Of a stretch of DNA of 32,656 bases, positions 15,186 to 24,026 are shown one piece after another. The stretch's first letter is position 1; every line of letters starts with the position of its first letter. The notes under the pieces are model-generated. The model was not told the DNA's origin, ran no database searches, and saw nothing but the letters and a program-made list of their open reading frames with translations. The stretch is from Gemmatimonadota bacterium (GTDB lineage: Bacteria > Gemmatimonadota > Gemmatimonadetes > Gemmatimonadales > GWC2-71-9). The DNA lies in contig QHUZ01000044.1 of NCBI GenBank assembly GCA_003223395.1, positions 1-32,656 of the forward strand, in the 5' to 3' direction. The translations under genes were made by a program, and so were the position numbers.

Positions 15186-17057
15186 TTACCGATACCCGGC
15201 TGCCTGCAGAGAAAATAACTCCGCATAGAGCCCGCCGCGCGCCACCAATTCTTCATGTGTCCCGTCATCCGCCAGCTCACCGCCCTTGAGCACCAGAATC
15301 CGGTCGGCCATCCGCACGGTCGAAAAGCGATGCGAGATCAACACCGCCATCCGCCCCTTGGTCAGCTCCGCGAACCTCAGGAACACCTCGTACTCGGCAC
15401 GGGCATCGAGTGCCGCGGTCGGCTCGTCGAGAATCAACACTTGCGCCTCGCGCATATACGCACGCGCCAACGCCACCTTCTGCCATTCGCCGCCTGACAG
15501 CTCCACGCCGTTATCGAACCGCTTGCCGAGCATCTGATCGTAGCCTTGCGGCACCCGCTGGACGACCGAGTCGGCGAGGCTGCGTGTAGCCGCTTCGCGA
15601 ATGCGGGCGTCGTCGTCCAGTGCCTCGATCTGGCTGACGCCGATGTTCTCGCGCAGAATGAAGTCGTAGCGGACGAAATCCTGGAAGATGATGCCGATGT
15701 TCCTGCGCAGGCTGTCGAGGTCGTAGTCGCGGAGGTCGACGCCGTCGAGCAGGATGCGACCCTCGTCGGGGTCGTACAGCCGAGACAAGAGCTTCACCAG
15801 CGTCGTCTTCCCCGCCCCGTTCTCGCCGACGAGCGCGATACGCTCATGTGGCTCGAAGGTGAACGACAGCCCGCGCACGGCCCAGCGCTGCGAGCCCGGA
15901 TAACGGAAGCCGACATTCTCGAAGCGGAACCCCGCCTGCAACGGTCGGGGCACCGGTCGGGCTCCGGGTTTCGAGACAACGCTCGGTTGGACGTCGAAGA
16001 ACGTGAATAAGTCGCTCAGGTAGAGGCTCTGCTCGTAAATCGACGACAGCGAGATGAGCACACTCTGGATCAGGCCTCGACTCTGCCGAAACGACCCGGC
16101 GAGAAACGTCAGCGTGCCGATCGTGAAGTCGCCCATCACGGTGCGATAGATGATCACCGCATAGGCGCCGTAGTAGCCGAGTGTTCCCACCGTCACGAGC
16201 AGCGTCGAGACGAGATTGCGCTTGACCGCGAGCCGCTTGTTCTCCTGATAGAACTTCTCCGACAGACTGGCGTACCGTCCCACCAGGAAGTCCGACAGGC
16301 CGAACAGCTTCACCTCTTTGGCCGACTCGTCGGACGCACCCATGTAGCGCAGATAGTCGAGCAGCCGGCGCTCGGGGGTCCACCGGAACAGCAGCGAGTA
16401 GCCGAGGGATGCGAAGTGCGCTTCGCCCAGGAATGCCGGCAATACCGCGATGGTCAGGAGCAGGAGCAGCCAGGGCAGCTGCACGAGCAGGACGCTCGCG
16501 AGCGAGATCAGGGTGATGAGATCCTGCGCCGTCCCCAGCAGCAACGTGAACAGGCCGATGCGCCCCACAGTCTGGCGGCGGGCGCGCTCGAGGTGATCGT
16601 AGATCTCGGCGTCCTCGAATTGCGCGAGATCGAGCGTGGCGGCGTGCTGCATGAGACGCACGCTGAGCCGATTGGCGAAGAGATCCCCGAGCAGGCTCTC
16701 GAGCAGCGAGGAGAGCCGCGCCAACCCCTCGCCCACGACGGCGATCCCGAGCTCGAGCCCGACGAGGCCGGCGAGATGCCACCAATCGGGGGTGCCGCCG
16801 GCGTGCACCGTGGCGACGCCGGCGATGACGCCATCGATGATGAGCTTACCGATCCAGAGAACTGCGACGGGGATGAGGGACCGGACCGCCCGCAGCACCA
16901 GAATGGCGACGGTGTAGCCGCGGTGCGTTTGAAACACCAGGCGGACCAGCGGCGGCACGTGTTGCAGGGCGGCGAGCCGTTCGCCCCAGGTGGGCGGGGC
17001 GTCGGGACTGGCGCCCTGAGCGGCGCGCGCCGCGCGATACAGACGCCGTTTCCCCAT
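15186..17057 (-). CDS. ABC exporter, fused permease and ATPase
   Basis: The 623-residue half-transporter has a six-TM permease in residues 45-340 and a C-terminal ATPase. Walker A GENGAGKTTL is near residue 408, signature LSGGEWQKVALARA near 520, Walker B VLILDEPTAALD near 540, and the H-loop His is in LISHRF. The signature Trp (LSGGEW) and the QDFVRYDFILRENIG stretch resemble NisT-like peptide exporters that lack a peptidase domain, so a peptide or hydrophobic cargo is plausible. No precursor peptide or modifying enzyme is seen nearby. It would work as a homodimer or with a partner elsewhere. The small plug-like protein encoded 20 nt downstream may share its function. Confidence 0.9.
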   Translation of the reverse strand: MGKRRLYRAARAAQGASPDAPPTWGERLAALQHVPPLVRLVFQTHRGYTVAILVLRAVRSLIPVAVLWIGKLIIDGVIAGVATVHAGGTPDWWHLAGLVGLELGIAVVGEGLARLSSLLESLLGDLFANRLSVRLMQHAATLDLAQFEDAEIYDHLERARRQTVGRIGLFTLLLGTAQDLITLISLASVLLVQLPWLLLLLTIAVLPAFLGEAHFASLGYSLLFRWTPERRLLDYLRYMGASDESAKEVKLFGLSDFLVGRYASLSEKFYQENKRLAVKRNLVSTLLVTVGTLGYYGAYAVIIYRTVMGDFTIGTLTFLAGSFRQSRGLIQSVLISLSSIYEQSLYLSDLFTFFDVQPSVVSKPGARPVPRPLQAGFRFENVGFRYPGSQRWAVRGLSFTFEPHERIALVGENGAGKTTLVKLLSRLYDPDEGRILLDGVDLRDYDLDSLRRNIGIIFQDFVRYDFILRENIGVSQIEALDDDARIREAATRSLADSVVQRVPQGYDQMLGKRFDNGVELSGGEWQKVALARAYMREAQVLILDEPTAALDARAEYEVFLRFAELTKGRMAVLISHRFSTVRMADRILVLKGGELADDGTHEELVARGGLYAELFSLQAAGYR

Positions 17058-17097
17058 AGCGTTAACTTCGCTCAGACCAGGACGTCAGACCAGACAC

Positions 17098-18681
17098 ATG
17101 CCGCTATCCCTGATTGCAACCCTGTGCTTGCTGACCACCCAGGCGCCTGGTGCGAGCCTGACGCCGCGGGATTCGGCCTTCCACGCGCTGAATCGTCTGG
17201 CGTACGGCGCCCGCCCCGGCGAAGCCGACAGCATCGCGCGGCTCGGCGTGATGCGGTGGATCGAGCAGCAGCTCGATGCTGATCACGTCCCCGACCCGCG
17301 AATCGCCGAGCACGAGCGCCAATTCAAGATCCTCGATTACGATCGCGCCGATCTCGCCGGTCGCTACCGGGACGCGACCCGCGAGCGCCAGCGTCTGCAG
17401 CGCGAGGCCGCGGCGACCGGCGACTCGACACGGATGCGCGATGCCCGCCCCATGCAGGAGTTCCGAGAGCTTGGCGGTCAACTGCAGCAGCTCGCCATCG
17501 TGCGTGCCGCCGTGTCAGAGCGGCAGCTCCGAGAGGTGATGGTCGATTTCTGGACCAATCATTTCAACGTGTTCGTCGGCAAGGGCGCCGATCGCTTCTT
17601 GCTGCCTTCCTATATAGAGGAAACGATCCGGCCGCGGGCATTCGGCCGCTTCGAGGACTTGCTCATCGCGACGGCCGAGAGTCCCGCGATGCTGTTCTAC
17701 CTCGACAATGCGCAGAGCGTGGCACCGGGCTCCAGACCTCCGGCGCAGCGCCCTCCGGCCTTCTTGTTGCGGCGACGGTTTGGAATGAATGAGATGCCCG
17801 AAGAGCGCCGGCAGCGGGAGCAGCGTCGGCCCACAGGCATCAACGAGAACTATGCGCGCGAGCTCCTCGAGCTCCACACCCTGGGCGTTGACGGTGGTTA
17901 CACCCAGCAGGACATCATCGAAGTCGCGCGCATCTTCACCGGTTGGAGCATCGAGCCCCCGGAACGGGGATCCGGTTTCGTGTTCCGCGACTGGGCCCAC
18001 GACCATGGAACGAAGCACGTCTTTGGGCTCACCTTCCGTGATGACGGCAAGGACGAAGGCATCAAGCTGCTCAAGTTCCTCGCGAACGAGCATGCCACGA
18101 TGCATCACGTCAGCGCCAAGCTGTGCGCGCGCTTCGTCGCCGATGAGCCGCCGGATGGGTGCGTCGACGCCGCCGTGACTGCCTGGCAACAGACGCACGG
18201 CGACATTCGCGCCGTACTGCGCGCCATCTTCACGTCCCCGGACTTCTGGTCGGCGCAGGCGGTCCGCTCCAAGGTCAAGACGCCCTTCGAATTCGTCGTG
18301 AGCGCGGTGCGCGCCACCGGCGTCGAGCCCGACGATACGCCGCGGCTCGCGCAGCTCGTCGCCCGCCTCGGCGAACCGCTGTACCAGCAACCCGCCCCGA
18401 CCGGCTATGCCGAGACCGAGGAGCATTGGGTGAACAGCGGCGCGCTGCTGGCGCGCATGAACGCCGCCATGATGCTCGCCAAGGATTGCTCCAGTATCCC
18501 CGCGATCGACGATCACGCCCAGCTGGTGGAAATGATCAATCAACAACTGCTTGCCGGCACGATGTCAGCGCATACGCGGACCGTCATTCTCGAGCAGCTG
18601 ACCGATATCCACGATCCTGAGCAGGCTCGGGTCATGGCCGTGGGCCTGGCCCTCGGTGGCCCGGACTTCCAAAGACAATAG
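17098..18681 (+). CDS. DUF1800 family protein, predicted exported
   Basis: The 527-residue protein belongs to DUF1800 (PF08811). Diagnostic strings are FHALNRLAYGARPGEAD, VDFWTNHFNVFVGKG, PAMLFYLDNAQSV and GINENYARELLELHTLGVDG, then GYTQQDIIEVARIFTGW and MHHVSAKLCARFVADEPP. The first 20 residues (MPLSLIATLCLLTTQAPGAS) look like a cleavable signal peptide. DUF1800 genes almost always sit beside DUF1501 genes, as here (29 nt apart). The biochemical role is unknown; a cell-surface or extracytoplasmic function is inferred from the signals. It is divergent from the ABC exporter gene with a 40-nt gap in which I see no distinct promoter. Confidence 0.93.
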   Translation: MPLSLIATLCLLTTQAPGASLTPRDSAFHALNRLAYGARPGEADSIARLGVMRWIEQQLDADHVPDPRIAEHERQFKILDYDRADLAGRYRDATRERQRLQREAAATGDSTRMRDARPMQEFRELGGQLQQLAIVRAAVSERQLREVMVDFWTNHFNVFVGKGADRFLLPSYIEETIRPRAFGRFEDLLIATAESPAMLFYLDNAQSVAPGSRPPAQRPPAFLLRRRFGMNEMPEERRQREQRRPTGINENYARELLELHTLGVDGGYTQQDIIEVARIFTGWSIEPPERGSGFVFRDWAHDHGTKHVFGLTFRDDGKDEGIKLLKFLANEHATMHHVSAKLCARFVADEPPDGCVDAAVTAWQQTHGDIRAVLRAIFTSPDFWSAQAVRSKVKTPFEFVVSAVRATGVEPDDTPRLAQLVARLGEPLYQQPAPTGYAETEEHWVNSGALLARMNAAMMLAKDCSSIPAIDDHAQLVEMINQQLLAGTMSAHTRTVILEQLTDIHDPEQARVMAVGLALGGPDFQRQ

Positions 18682-18710
18682 CGGCGGTAGGGGGCGGTAG
18701 GAGGCGGTAC
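18681..18710 (+). repeat. Three-copy GGCGGTAG-type decamer array carrying the DUF1501 Shine-Dalgarno site
   Basis: Three 10-nt units read GCGGCGGTAG, GGGGCGGTAG and GAGGCGGTAC. They begin at the last base of the DUF1800 stop and run to the base before the DUF1501 ATG. GGAGG at 18700-18704 within the array is the Shine-Dalgarno site for DUF1501. The array is complementary to a second array inside DUF1501 (18810-18849). Confidence 0.8.
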
Positions 18711-19973
18711 ATGTCGATCTCAAGACGGGTTTTTGTGAAGAACGGCGGGCTGGCGTTGGTCAGCCTGGGACTCGATCCGCTCTTTCTCGCAAGATCTGTA
18801 TTTGCGCGATACCGCCCCTTACCGCCCCCTACCGCCTCCGACCGCCCGATTTTGGTTTGTTTATTCCAGCGCGGCGCCGTGGACGGGTTGAACATGATCG
18901 TCCCGCATGGCGAGCCGGCGTACTACCAGGAGCGCCCCCGCATCGCGGTTCCTGCCGGCGACGTCGTCGATCTCGACGGCCATTTCGGCCTGCATCCGAG
19001 TCTCGCGCCACTCAAAGAGCTGTGGGACAACAAGAGCCTCGCGGCGATTCACGCGATCGGCTCACCCGACGCGACCCGCAGTCACTTCGATGCACAGGAC
19101 TATATGGAGACCGGCACGCCCGGTGTGAAGAGCACCGGCGACGGCTGGATGAACCGCTATTGCCAGCACGACCGCGAGCATGCCGACACGCCGTTCCGCG
19201 CGGTTGCGTTCGGACCGCAGTTGCCGCGCATCCTCGCCGGCAGTGCGCCGTCGCTTGCAATCGATGATCTGCAAGCGTTTGGTCTCCGCGTGCCACAGGA
19301 GGCCGCCCGCGATCGGCTGACGCGCGCCTTTGAGGAGCTGTACGACGGGGCCGGCACCGGGCTATTGGCGTCGTCGTCGCGCGAGGGATTCGAGGCGGTT
19401 CAGATGTTGAAGCGCGCCGACCCGACGCAGTACCGCCCCGCCGCCGGGGTCGAGTACCCGCCGGGCCGGTTAGGCAAGACGCTGCTCCAGATCGCGCAGC
19501 TCATCAAAGCGGACGTCGGGCTCGAGATCGCGTTCGCGGACTGCAGCGGCTGGGACACGCACGTGAACCAGGGCTCGAGCGACGGCCAGCTCGCCGCGCG
19601 GCTCCGTGAGCTGGGTCTGGCGCTCGCCGCGTTCAACCGTGACCTGGGCGAGCGCATGCACAACGTCGTCGTGCTCACCATGTCCGAGTTCGGCCGGACG
19701 ATCCGCGAAAACGGCAACAGCGGCACCGATCACGGCCATGCGACCGCCATGCTGGCGCTCGGCGGGCCGGTGAATGGCGGCCGAGTGCTGGGCAAGTGGC
19801 CGGGACTGGGTGTCGAGCAGCGCTTCGAGGGCCGCGACGTCGCGGTCACGACCGACTTCCGCGACCTCTTCGGTGAGATTCTGGCGCGTCACCTGAGCGC
19901 GACCGACCTGGGGACGGTCTTTCCCGGCTACACACCCAGCCCTGACAGATTCCTCGGAGCGATTCGCGGTTAG
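18711..19973 (+). CDS. DUF1501 family protein with Tat signal
   Basis: The 420-residue protein belongs to DUF1501 (PF07394). Family landmarks are LVCLFQRGAVDGLNMIVPHG, GLHPSLAPL, HAIGSPDATRSHFDAQDYME, DCSGWDTHVNQG and VLTMSEFGRTIRENG, then GTDHGHATAMLALG. The N-terminus MSISRRVFVKNGG has a twin-arginine motif (SRRVFVK), so it is exported folded, probably with a cofactor or metal. The fold is related to the alkaline phosphatase/sulfatase superfamily, but the substrate is unknown. The linker after the signal (RYRPLPPPTASDRP) is encoded by a decamer repeat array complementary to the array that carries the ribosome-binding site. It is paired with DUF1800 upstream. Confidence 0.94.
   Translation: MSISRRVFVKNGGLALVSLGLDPLFLARSVFARYRPLPPPTASDRPILVCLFQRGAVDGLNMIVPHGEPAYYQERPRIAVPAGDVVDLDGHFGLHPSLAPLKELWDNKSLAAIHAIGSPDATRSHFDAQDYMETGTPGVKSTGDGWMNRYCQHDREHADTPFRAVAFGPQLPRILAGSAPSLAIDDLQAFGLRVPQEAARDRLTRAFEELYDGAGTGLLASSSREGFEAVQMLKRADPTQYRPAAGVEYPPGRLGKTLLQIAQLIKADVGLEIAFADCSGWDTHVNQGSSDGQLAARLRELGLALAAFNRDLGERMHNVVVLTMSEFGRTIRENGNSGTDHGHATAMLALGGPVNGGRVLGKWPGLGVEQRFEGRDVAVTTDFRDLFGEILARHLSATDLGTVFPGYTPSPDRFLGAIRG
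18810..18849 (+). repeat. Inverted decamer array inside the DUF1501 signal/linker region
   Basis: Four 10-nt units read TACCGCCCCT, TACCGCCCCC, TACCGCCTCC and GACCGCCCGA. The first three are the reverse complement of the array at 18681-18710, with about three mismatches over 29 positions. The units stay in frame as a Pro/Arg-rich linker. In mRNA the two arrays could form a long stem enclosing the start codon. Confidence 0.75.
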
Positions 19974-20794
19974 GCGTTCGCTGCCGCATCAAGCCGGATG
20001 ATGCCGTCGCCCGCGCCGTCCCGAATCGTCAGCCAATCGGTGCGGACGCGGTCCCACTCCTGAATCACCAGGCCCTGATCCTCGAACAGCGCGCGAATCT
20101 GGCTCGGGCTGAAGCCGGCGATATCCTCGAGAATCGGCACCAGCACCGAGAGGGCGTCATCGCTGATCACGGTGCGCTTGGCGATATGCGCGACTTCGCG
20201 CGCTTCCGACGCCGCGATCGTGAAGCCGTCGCCGCGGTTGACGTGCAGCATCACCGGAATGTCCGATTGCCCGTCGCCGACGTACACGACCTGGTCGCGC
20301 GGCACGACGTGCCGCGCACGGATCTCTTCGACCGCTGCAACCTTGCCGTAGCCGGCCGCGACGCGCAGGAGCGTCCCGATCTTGCCGTCATCGGGCTGGA
20401 ACTCGAACCGGGTGCCCACGACATGATCGGCCGGGACGATGCCGTCGAGCGCCGAGAGCACGACCTCCTGCGGCGCCGCGGAGATCACGTAGAAGTCGAA
20501 ACGGTTGCCATCGATTCCCTGTGCGAGCATCCGGGTGAGGAGCTCGACGTTGCGCTTGAGCCGCACCTGGCGCCCGACCTTGAGAAGATCATTGCGAGTG
20601 ACTCGGGCGTACTCAGGGTCATTCGCGAGCAGGTACGCCAGCTCGGCGCCCTGCTGCACGAGATTAAGGCTCGAGAGCGCTGCCACTTTCTCACGAAAGC
20701 TCGTGATCCCCAGCATCTCGCTCAGCACGATGCCGGAGTCGTTAAAGCTCAGTGTCTGATCGAAGTCACTTGCCAGCAGGTAATGCTTCTTCAT
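19970..20794 (-). CDS. HAD-superfamily phosphatase (phosphoserine phosphatase-like)
   Basis: The 274-residue protein shows the four HAD motifs: I DFDQT (nucleophile Asp10, acid/base Asp12), II VISAAP (Ser), III a Lys in DDGKIG, and IV YVGDGQSDIPVM. The cap insert after motif I (LSEMLGITSFREKVAALSS) is of the C1 helical type, as in phosphoserine phosphatase and MtnX-like enzymes. Substrate assignment is not possible from sequence. The ATG at 20794 is chosen because GAGGGGG lies about 7 nt upstream, and the ATG 6 nt earlier would be too close to it. An intrinsic terminator lies only 30 nt upstream, so the gene either starts transcription inside that gap or is read through. The stop shares TTAG with DUF1501. 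Confidence 0.85.
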   Translation of the reverse strand: MKKHYLLASDFDQTLSFNDSGIVLSEMLGITSFREKVAALSSLNLVQQGAELAYLLANDPEYARVTRNDLLKVGRQVRLKRNVELLTRMLAQGIDGNRFDFYVISAAPQEVVLSALDGIVPADHVVGTRFEFQPDDGKIGTLLRVAAGYGKVAAVEEIRARHVVPRDQVVYVGDGQSDIPVMLHVNRGDGFTIAASEAREVAHIAKRTVISDDALSVLVPILEDIAGFSPSQIRALFEDQGLVIQEWDRVRTDWLTIRDGAGDGIIRLDAAANA

Positions 20795-20824
20795 CCACAT
20801 CCCCCTCGTTGAATCCCTCACACG

Positions 20825-20853
20825 AAAAAGCCCGCACCATCGGGGTGCGGGCT
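20825..20853 (-). terminator. Intrinsic terminator on the minus strand
   Basis: On the minus strand AGCCCGCACC, a 5-nt loop and GGTGCGGGCT form a perfect 10-bp stem followed by TTTTTC. It ends the HtrA-like transcript or attenuates the HAD gene, whose ATG lies 31 nt further on. The rest of the gap, 20854-21023, shows no tRNA, riboswitch consensus or convincing gene. One 6-nt stretch (GCGGGC on the minus strand, about 20896-20901) could pair with the 5' arm of the terminator. Confidence 0.8.
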
Positions 20854-21023
20854 GTCGTCTGAGTTGCGACCAGAGTACATCGCGTCAGCTAGCGCCCGCC
20901 TCCCCGGTTTGGTTCCCGGTGTGGAGCGACATGTTCGAATTGCAGGCGCACAAAGTCATGGCAGGAATGGTAGTTACACTGGTCGGCCCAGGCAACACCC
21001 TGGCTGTCACAAGCACGTCACAG

Positions 21024-22049
21024 CTACGGCGTTGCCGTTTCGGCAGCCGTGATCGGCAGCTCGAGGCGTTCCGCTTTGCGCACGGCGGCGACGGTCGTCG
21101 CGCTACCAATTCGATCGCCGGTGAGCAGGCGGTGCAAGTCGTCGATGCCGTGCACCGGTTGTCCATCGAACGCCACGATGATGTCGCCCGGCTGCAGACC
21201 CGCACGCGCCGCCGGACTGCCGGACTCGATCGTCGTGATCAACACGCCACTCGGCTGAATCAACCGATGGGCGCGCACGGCGAGACGCGGCAACGAAACG
21301 TTTTGTCCACCGACACCGATGCGCGCGCGGCGCACATGCCCGAACGCTATGAGCTGGCCAACGACCAGCTTGACCGTATTCACCGCGACGGCAAAGCAAA
21401 TCCCCTGCGCGGGCAGAATCACCGCCGTGTTGACACCGACGACGCTCCCCCGCGAATCGAGCAGCGGCCCGCCTGAATTGCCGGGATTCAGCGCGGCGTC
21501 GGTCTGAATCACGTTGTCGATCAGCCGTCCCGAAACCGATCGGAACGAGCGCCCCAGCGCGCTCACCACGCCCGCCGTCACCGTGCTATGGAATCCCAGA
21601 GGATTCCCGATCGCGATGACGATTTGGCCCACGCGCAGTGTCGCGGAATCCCCCAGGGGGCCGACGAGCTGAGAAGACACATCGACACGGAGGACCGCGA
21701 GATCGGTATCGGGATCATCCCCGACAAGCTCGGCGCGCATACGGCGGCCATCAGGGAATGCCACATCGGTCCTGGTCGCACCATGCGCGACGTGGCTGTT
21801 GGTGAGGATGAATCCATCGGGCGTGAAAACGAATCCCGATCCGGCGCCTTGGGTCTCGCGTGGCGACGCGCTACGACGCCGGTGGTGCACCTCGACACTG
21901 ACGACCGCGGGAGCAACACGCTCCACGACGCCGCTCACGGTTCGCGAATACGCGTCCAGCAACTCGGCATCGGCGGGAGGTGAGGTGGGGAGAGGCGATT
22001 GCTTCGGACTCACAGGCTCCCCTTCCACCAGATTGAGATGTGTGGTCAT
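21024..22049 (-). CDS. HtrA/DegP-like S1C serine protease with one PDZ domain
   Basis: The 341-residue protein has the S1C catalytic triad: His86 in ILTNSHVAHG, Asp116 in DDPDTDLAVL and Ser192 in GNSGGPLL. The usual GSGFVFTPDGFILTN and IGNPLGFHSTVTAGVVSALG strings are present. One C-terminal PDZ domain (about residues 255-335: GVLITTIESGSPAARAGLQP, then DIIVAFDGQPV) follows. No signal peptide or membrane segment is seen in the N-terminal 50 residues (Pro/Glu-rich), unlike periplasmic HtrA proteins. It may be cytoplasmic, or the true start may be missed. The ATG at 22049 lacks a Shine-Dalgarno site but sits back to back with the histidine kinase gene, 48 nt away. A quality-control protease role is inferred. 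Confidence 0.88.
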   Translation of the reverse strand: MTTHLNLVEGEPVSPKQSPLPTSPPADAELLDAYSRTVSGVVERVAPAVVSVEVHHRRRSASPRETQGAGSGFVFTPDGFILTNSHVAHGATRTDVAFPDGRRMRAELVGDDPDTDLAVLRVDVSSQLVGPLGDSATLRVGQIVIAIGNPLGFHSTVTAGVVSALGRSFRSVSGRLIDNVIQTDAALNPGNSGGPLLDSRGSVVGVNTAVILPAQGICFAVAVNTVKLVVGQLIAFGHVRRARIGVGGQNVSLPRLAVRAHRLIQPSGVLITTIESGSPAARAGLQPGDIIVAFDGQPVHGIDDLHRLLTGDRIGSATTVAAVRKAERLELPITAAETATP

Positions 22050-22082
22050 GCCACAGGAACGCCACGCGGTTCCCCGAAACCA

Positions 22083-22089
22083 TATATTC
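22083..22089 (+). promoter_or_regulatory. TATATTC box before the GAF/PAS kinase gene
   Basis: TATATTC lies 8 nt before the kinase ATG, with GAGG between. It is the third copy of this heptamer found close upstream of a gene start in the window. It may be a -10 element giving a very short leader. Confidence 0.35.
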
Positions 22090-22097
22090 GAGGCCGC

Positions 22098-24023
22098 ATG
22101 CGAGACGTCTTGCAGGCGCTGCTCCGCGAAGCGAGCGACGCGAAACGCTCGGCTGACTTCTGGAACGCGGCCGCCGGAATCTTGAGCGGCTGGGCCGGCG
22201 GTGCGCGGCTGTCCATTCGCTACCAGGGAATCAACGAAGCCGGATCCGTGACGGCGGGCGCGGACGACCGCGGGGGCCGCAGCCTGAACGCGACGTGGCA
22301 CGATCCCGAGGGGCGCCGGGTCGAAGCGACGCTCGCGGGTGCCCCACCGGCGCTTCCGACATCGGAGCTCGAAGCGGCCATTGAGTTTGCGTCCCGCCTC
22401 GCCGTCATGGTGGGACGGCGCGCCGCGCTCGAGCGCGAGCGGCGGCTCGGCAGCTTCGTGGTCGAATTGGCGCGCTGGCTGCTCGCCGCGCCCGAGACGC
22501 AGCTCCTGCTGCGCTATACGCTGCAAAGCCTGATGGAGCTGGTGGACGCCCAGGGCGCCTTCGTCGCGCTGAAGCAGCCGGACGGGGAAAACTTGCGCCT
22601 CTCACCCGCGCTTGGCGGCGCTGCACCGGTCGAAGGGCTGATCATCGGACTCGACAGCAGCGCCACCGGTCGTGTGGTGCGCACCGGTGAAGCGCTGATG
22701 ACGGCAGACCTGCGCGCCGAGCAGGATGCGAGCCCCATCGTGACACGGCTCACCGAAGGCGTGCGCGCAGCCCTGATCGCCCCGCTCCGGCTCTCGCATG
22801 GACCGGTGGGCGCCGTCGGACTTGTGCGTATCCAGGTTGCGGATGCCCCGGCGCCCCCGCCCTTCACGTTGCACGAGCTGCATTATGTGTCCGCGGTCGC
22901 CGCGCACATCGCCGGCGGCATCGAGCTCTCGGAGGCCGTGGCCGCCACGCGCGCCGCGGCCGACCGGGCGCGGGCGATGGTGGACGCGAGCCCCCTGCCG
23001 ATGGCGCTCGTGGACACCGCCGGCACCGTGCGCCAGCTCAACGGCGCAGCGATGCAGGTCTTCGGCGTCGCGTCGAAGGACGCGGCGGTCGGGCGCCATC
23101 TCGAGAAGCTCGGCCTCTCGCCCAGCGGGCTCACGGTGCGGCTCATGCTGACGGGCCGTCAGGAGGGCCAGCCCTGGCACGGCCGTGTGCTGGTGACCCA
23201 AAGCGGAGGCGACCGTCGCATCTGCGATTGCACGGTGACGGATCTGCGCGGCCTCGGTTCGCAGGATCTGCTCGTCGCGCTGTATGACCGAACCGACGAG
23301 CTGCGTGCGCAGCGCGAGCTCATCGCCCGCGAGAAGCTGGCCACGGTCGGCGAGATCGCGAGCGGTGTCGCGCACGAGGTGAACAACCCACTCGCCGCGA
23401 TTCGCATGGAAGCTGAGATGCTGGGCCGCTCGACGCAGGACGCCGAGGCCAGCACCGCCGCCGCGACGATCGTGCGCGAGGTGGATCGCGCCGCCCGCAT
23501 CGTGCGCAGCCTGCTGCGCCTGGCACGCCGGGCCGACACCACTCCGGTGCGGATTCAGCTCAACGAGCTGGTGCGCGACGTGGCGGAAATCCGGCAACGA
23601 GTGCTTCGCGCCGACAACATCGAAGTGCGCACGCGCATGGATCAGGGCGCCGAGGCCGTGTTGGGCCTTGGTCAGGAGCTGCAGCAAGTCGTCATCAATC
23701 TCGTCACCAATGCCGAGCATGCTGTGCGCGGGCGTCCCAACGCGGTCATCGAGCTGGCGACGGAGGCTCGGAGAGATTGGGTGCGCCTGACTGTCGAGGA
23801 CTCGGGACCGGGCGTGCCGCAAGACGTGCGGAGCCGGATCTTTGATCCGTTCTTCACGACCAAGAGTCCCGACGAAGGATCAGGACTCGGCCTCTCGATT
23901 TGTCAGCGCGTAGTCGCGGAGGTGGGCGGGCGAATCTGGCTGGAAGACTCCAGCACCCTGGGCGGCGCGAAGTTCGTGGTGGAGCTGCCCGCCGCCCCGG
24001 CGCGGGACGACGTCATCGGCTGA
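22098..24023 (+). CDS. Soluble sensor histidine kinase with GAF and PAS domains
   Basis: The 641-residue kinase has no membrane segment. An N-terminal GAF-like region (about residues 10-110) is followed by a second GAF (about 125-275: [36 protein letters not shown], and [20 protein letters not shown]). A PAS domain follows (about 290-400: [20 protein letters not shown]). The HisKA helix contains His426 ([15 protein letters not shown]), and the ATPase domain has [28 protein letters not shown] and [10 protein letters not shown]. This layout resembles NtrB-like cytoplasmic kinases. No response regulator gene is adjacent, so its partner is unknown. The ATG at 22098 has GAGG 6 nt upstream. It is divergent from the HtrA-like gene. 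Confidence 0.93.
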   Translation: MRDVLQALLREASDAKRSADFWNAAAGILSGWAGGARLSIRYQGINEAGSVTAGADDRGGRSLNATWHDPEGRRVEATLAGAPPALPTSELEAAIEFASRLAVMVGRRAALERERRLGSFVVELARWLLAAPETQLLLRYTLQSLMELVDAQGAFVALKQPDGENLRLSPALGGAAPVEGLIIGLDSSATGRVVRTGEALMTADLRAEQDASPIVTRLTEGVRAALIAPLRLSHGPVGAVGLVRIQVADAPAPPPFTLHELHYVSAVAAHIAGGIELSEAVAATRAAADRARAMVDASPLPMALVDTAGTVRQLNGAAMQVFGVASKDAAVGRHLEKLGLSPSGLTVRLMLTGRQEGQPWHGRVLVTQSGGDRRICDCTVTDLRGLGSQDLLVALYDRTDELRAQRELIAREKLATVGEIASGVAHEVNNPLAAIRMEAEMLGRSTQDAEASTAAATIVREVDRAARIVRSLLRLARRADTTPVRIQLNELVRDVAEIRQRVLRADNIEVRTRMDQGAEAVLGLGQELQQVVINLVTNAEHAVRGRPNAVIELATEARRDWVRLTVEDSGPGVPQDVRSRIFDPFFTTKSPDEGSGLGLSICQRVVAEVGGRIWLEDSSTLGGAKFVVELPAAPARDDVIG

Positions 24024-24026
24024 GAC

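Noticed and set aside
20930-20990. TTCGAA as a tRNA T-loop
   Set aside because: The flanking bases do not pair and no acceptor stem or anticodon arm can be drawn.
20899-21020. Possible Cys/His-rich small peptide on the minus strand (CNYHSCHDF)
   Set aside because: The frame is opened by a TGA just after the HtrA-like stop and has no usable start codon before the Cys residues. It shows no further homology that I recognise.
20932-21476. Plus-strand frame beginning MFELQAHKVMAG
   Set aside because: It runs antisense into the conserved HtrA-like gene, and the downstream part is clearly its shadow.
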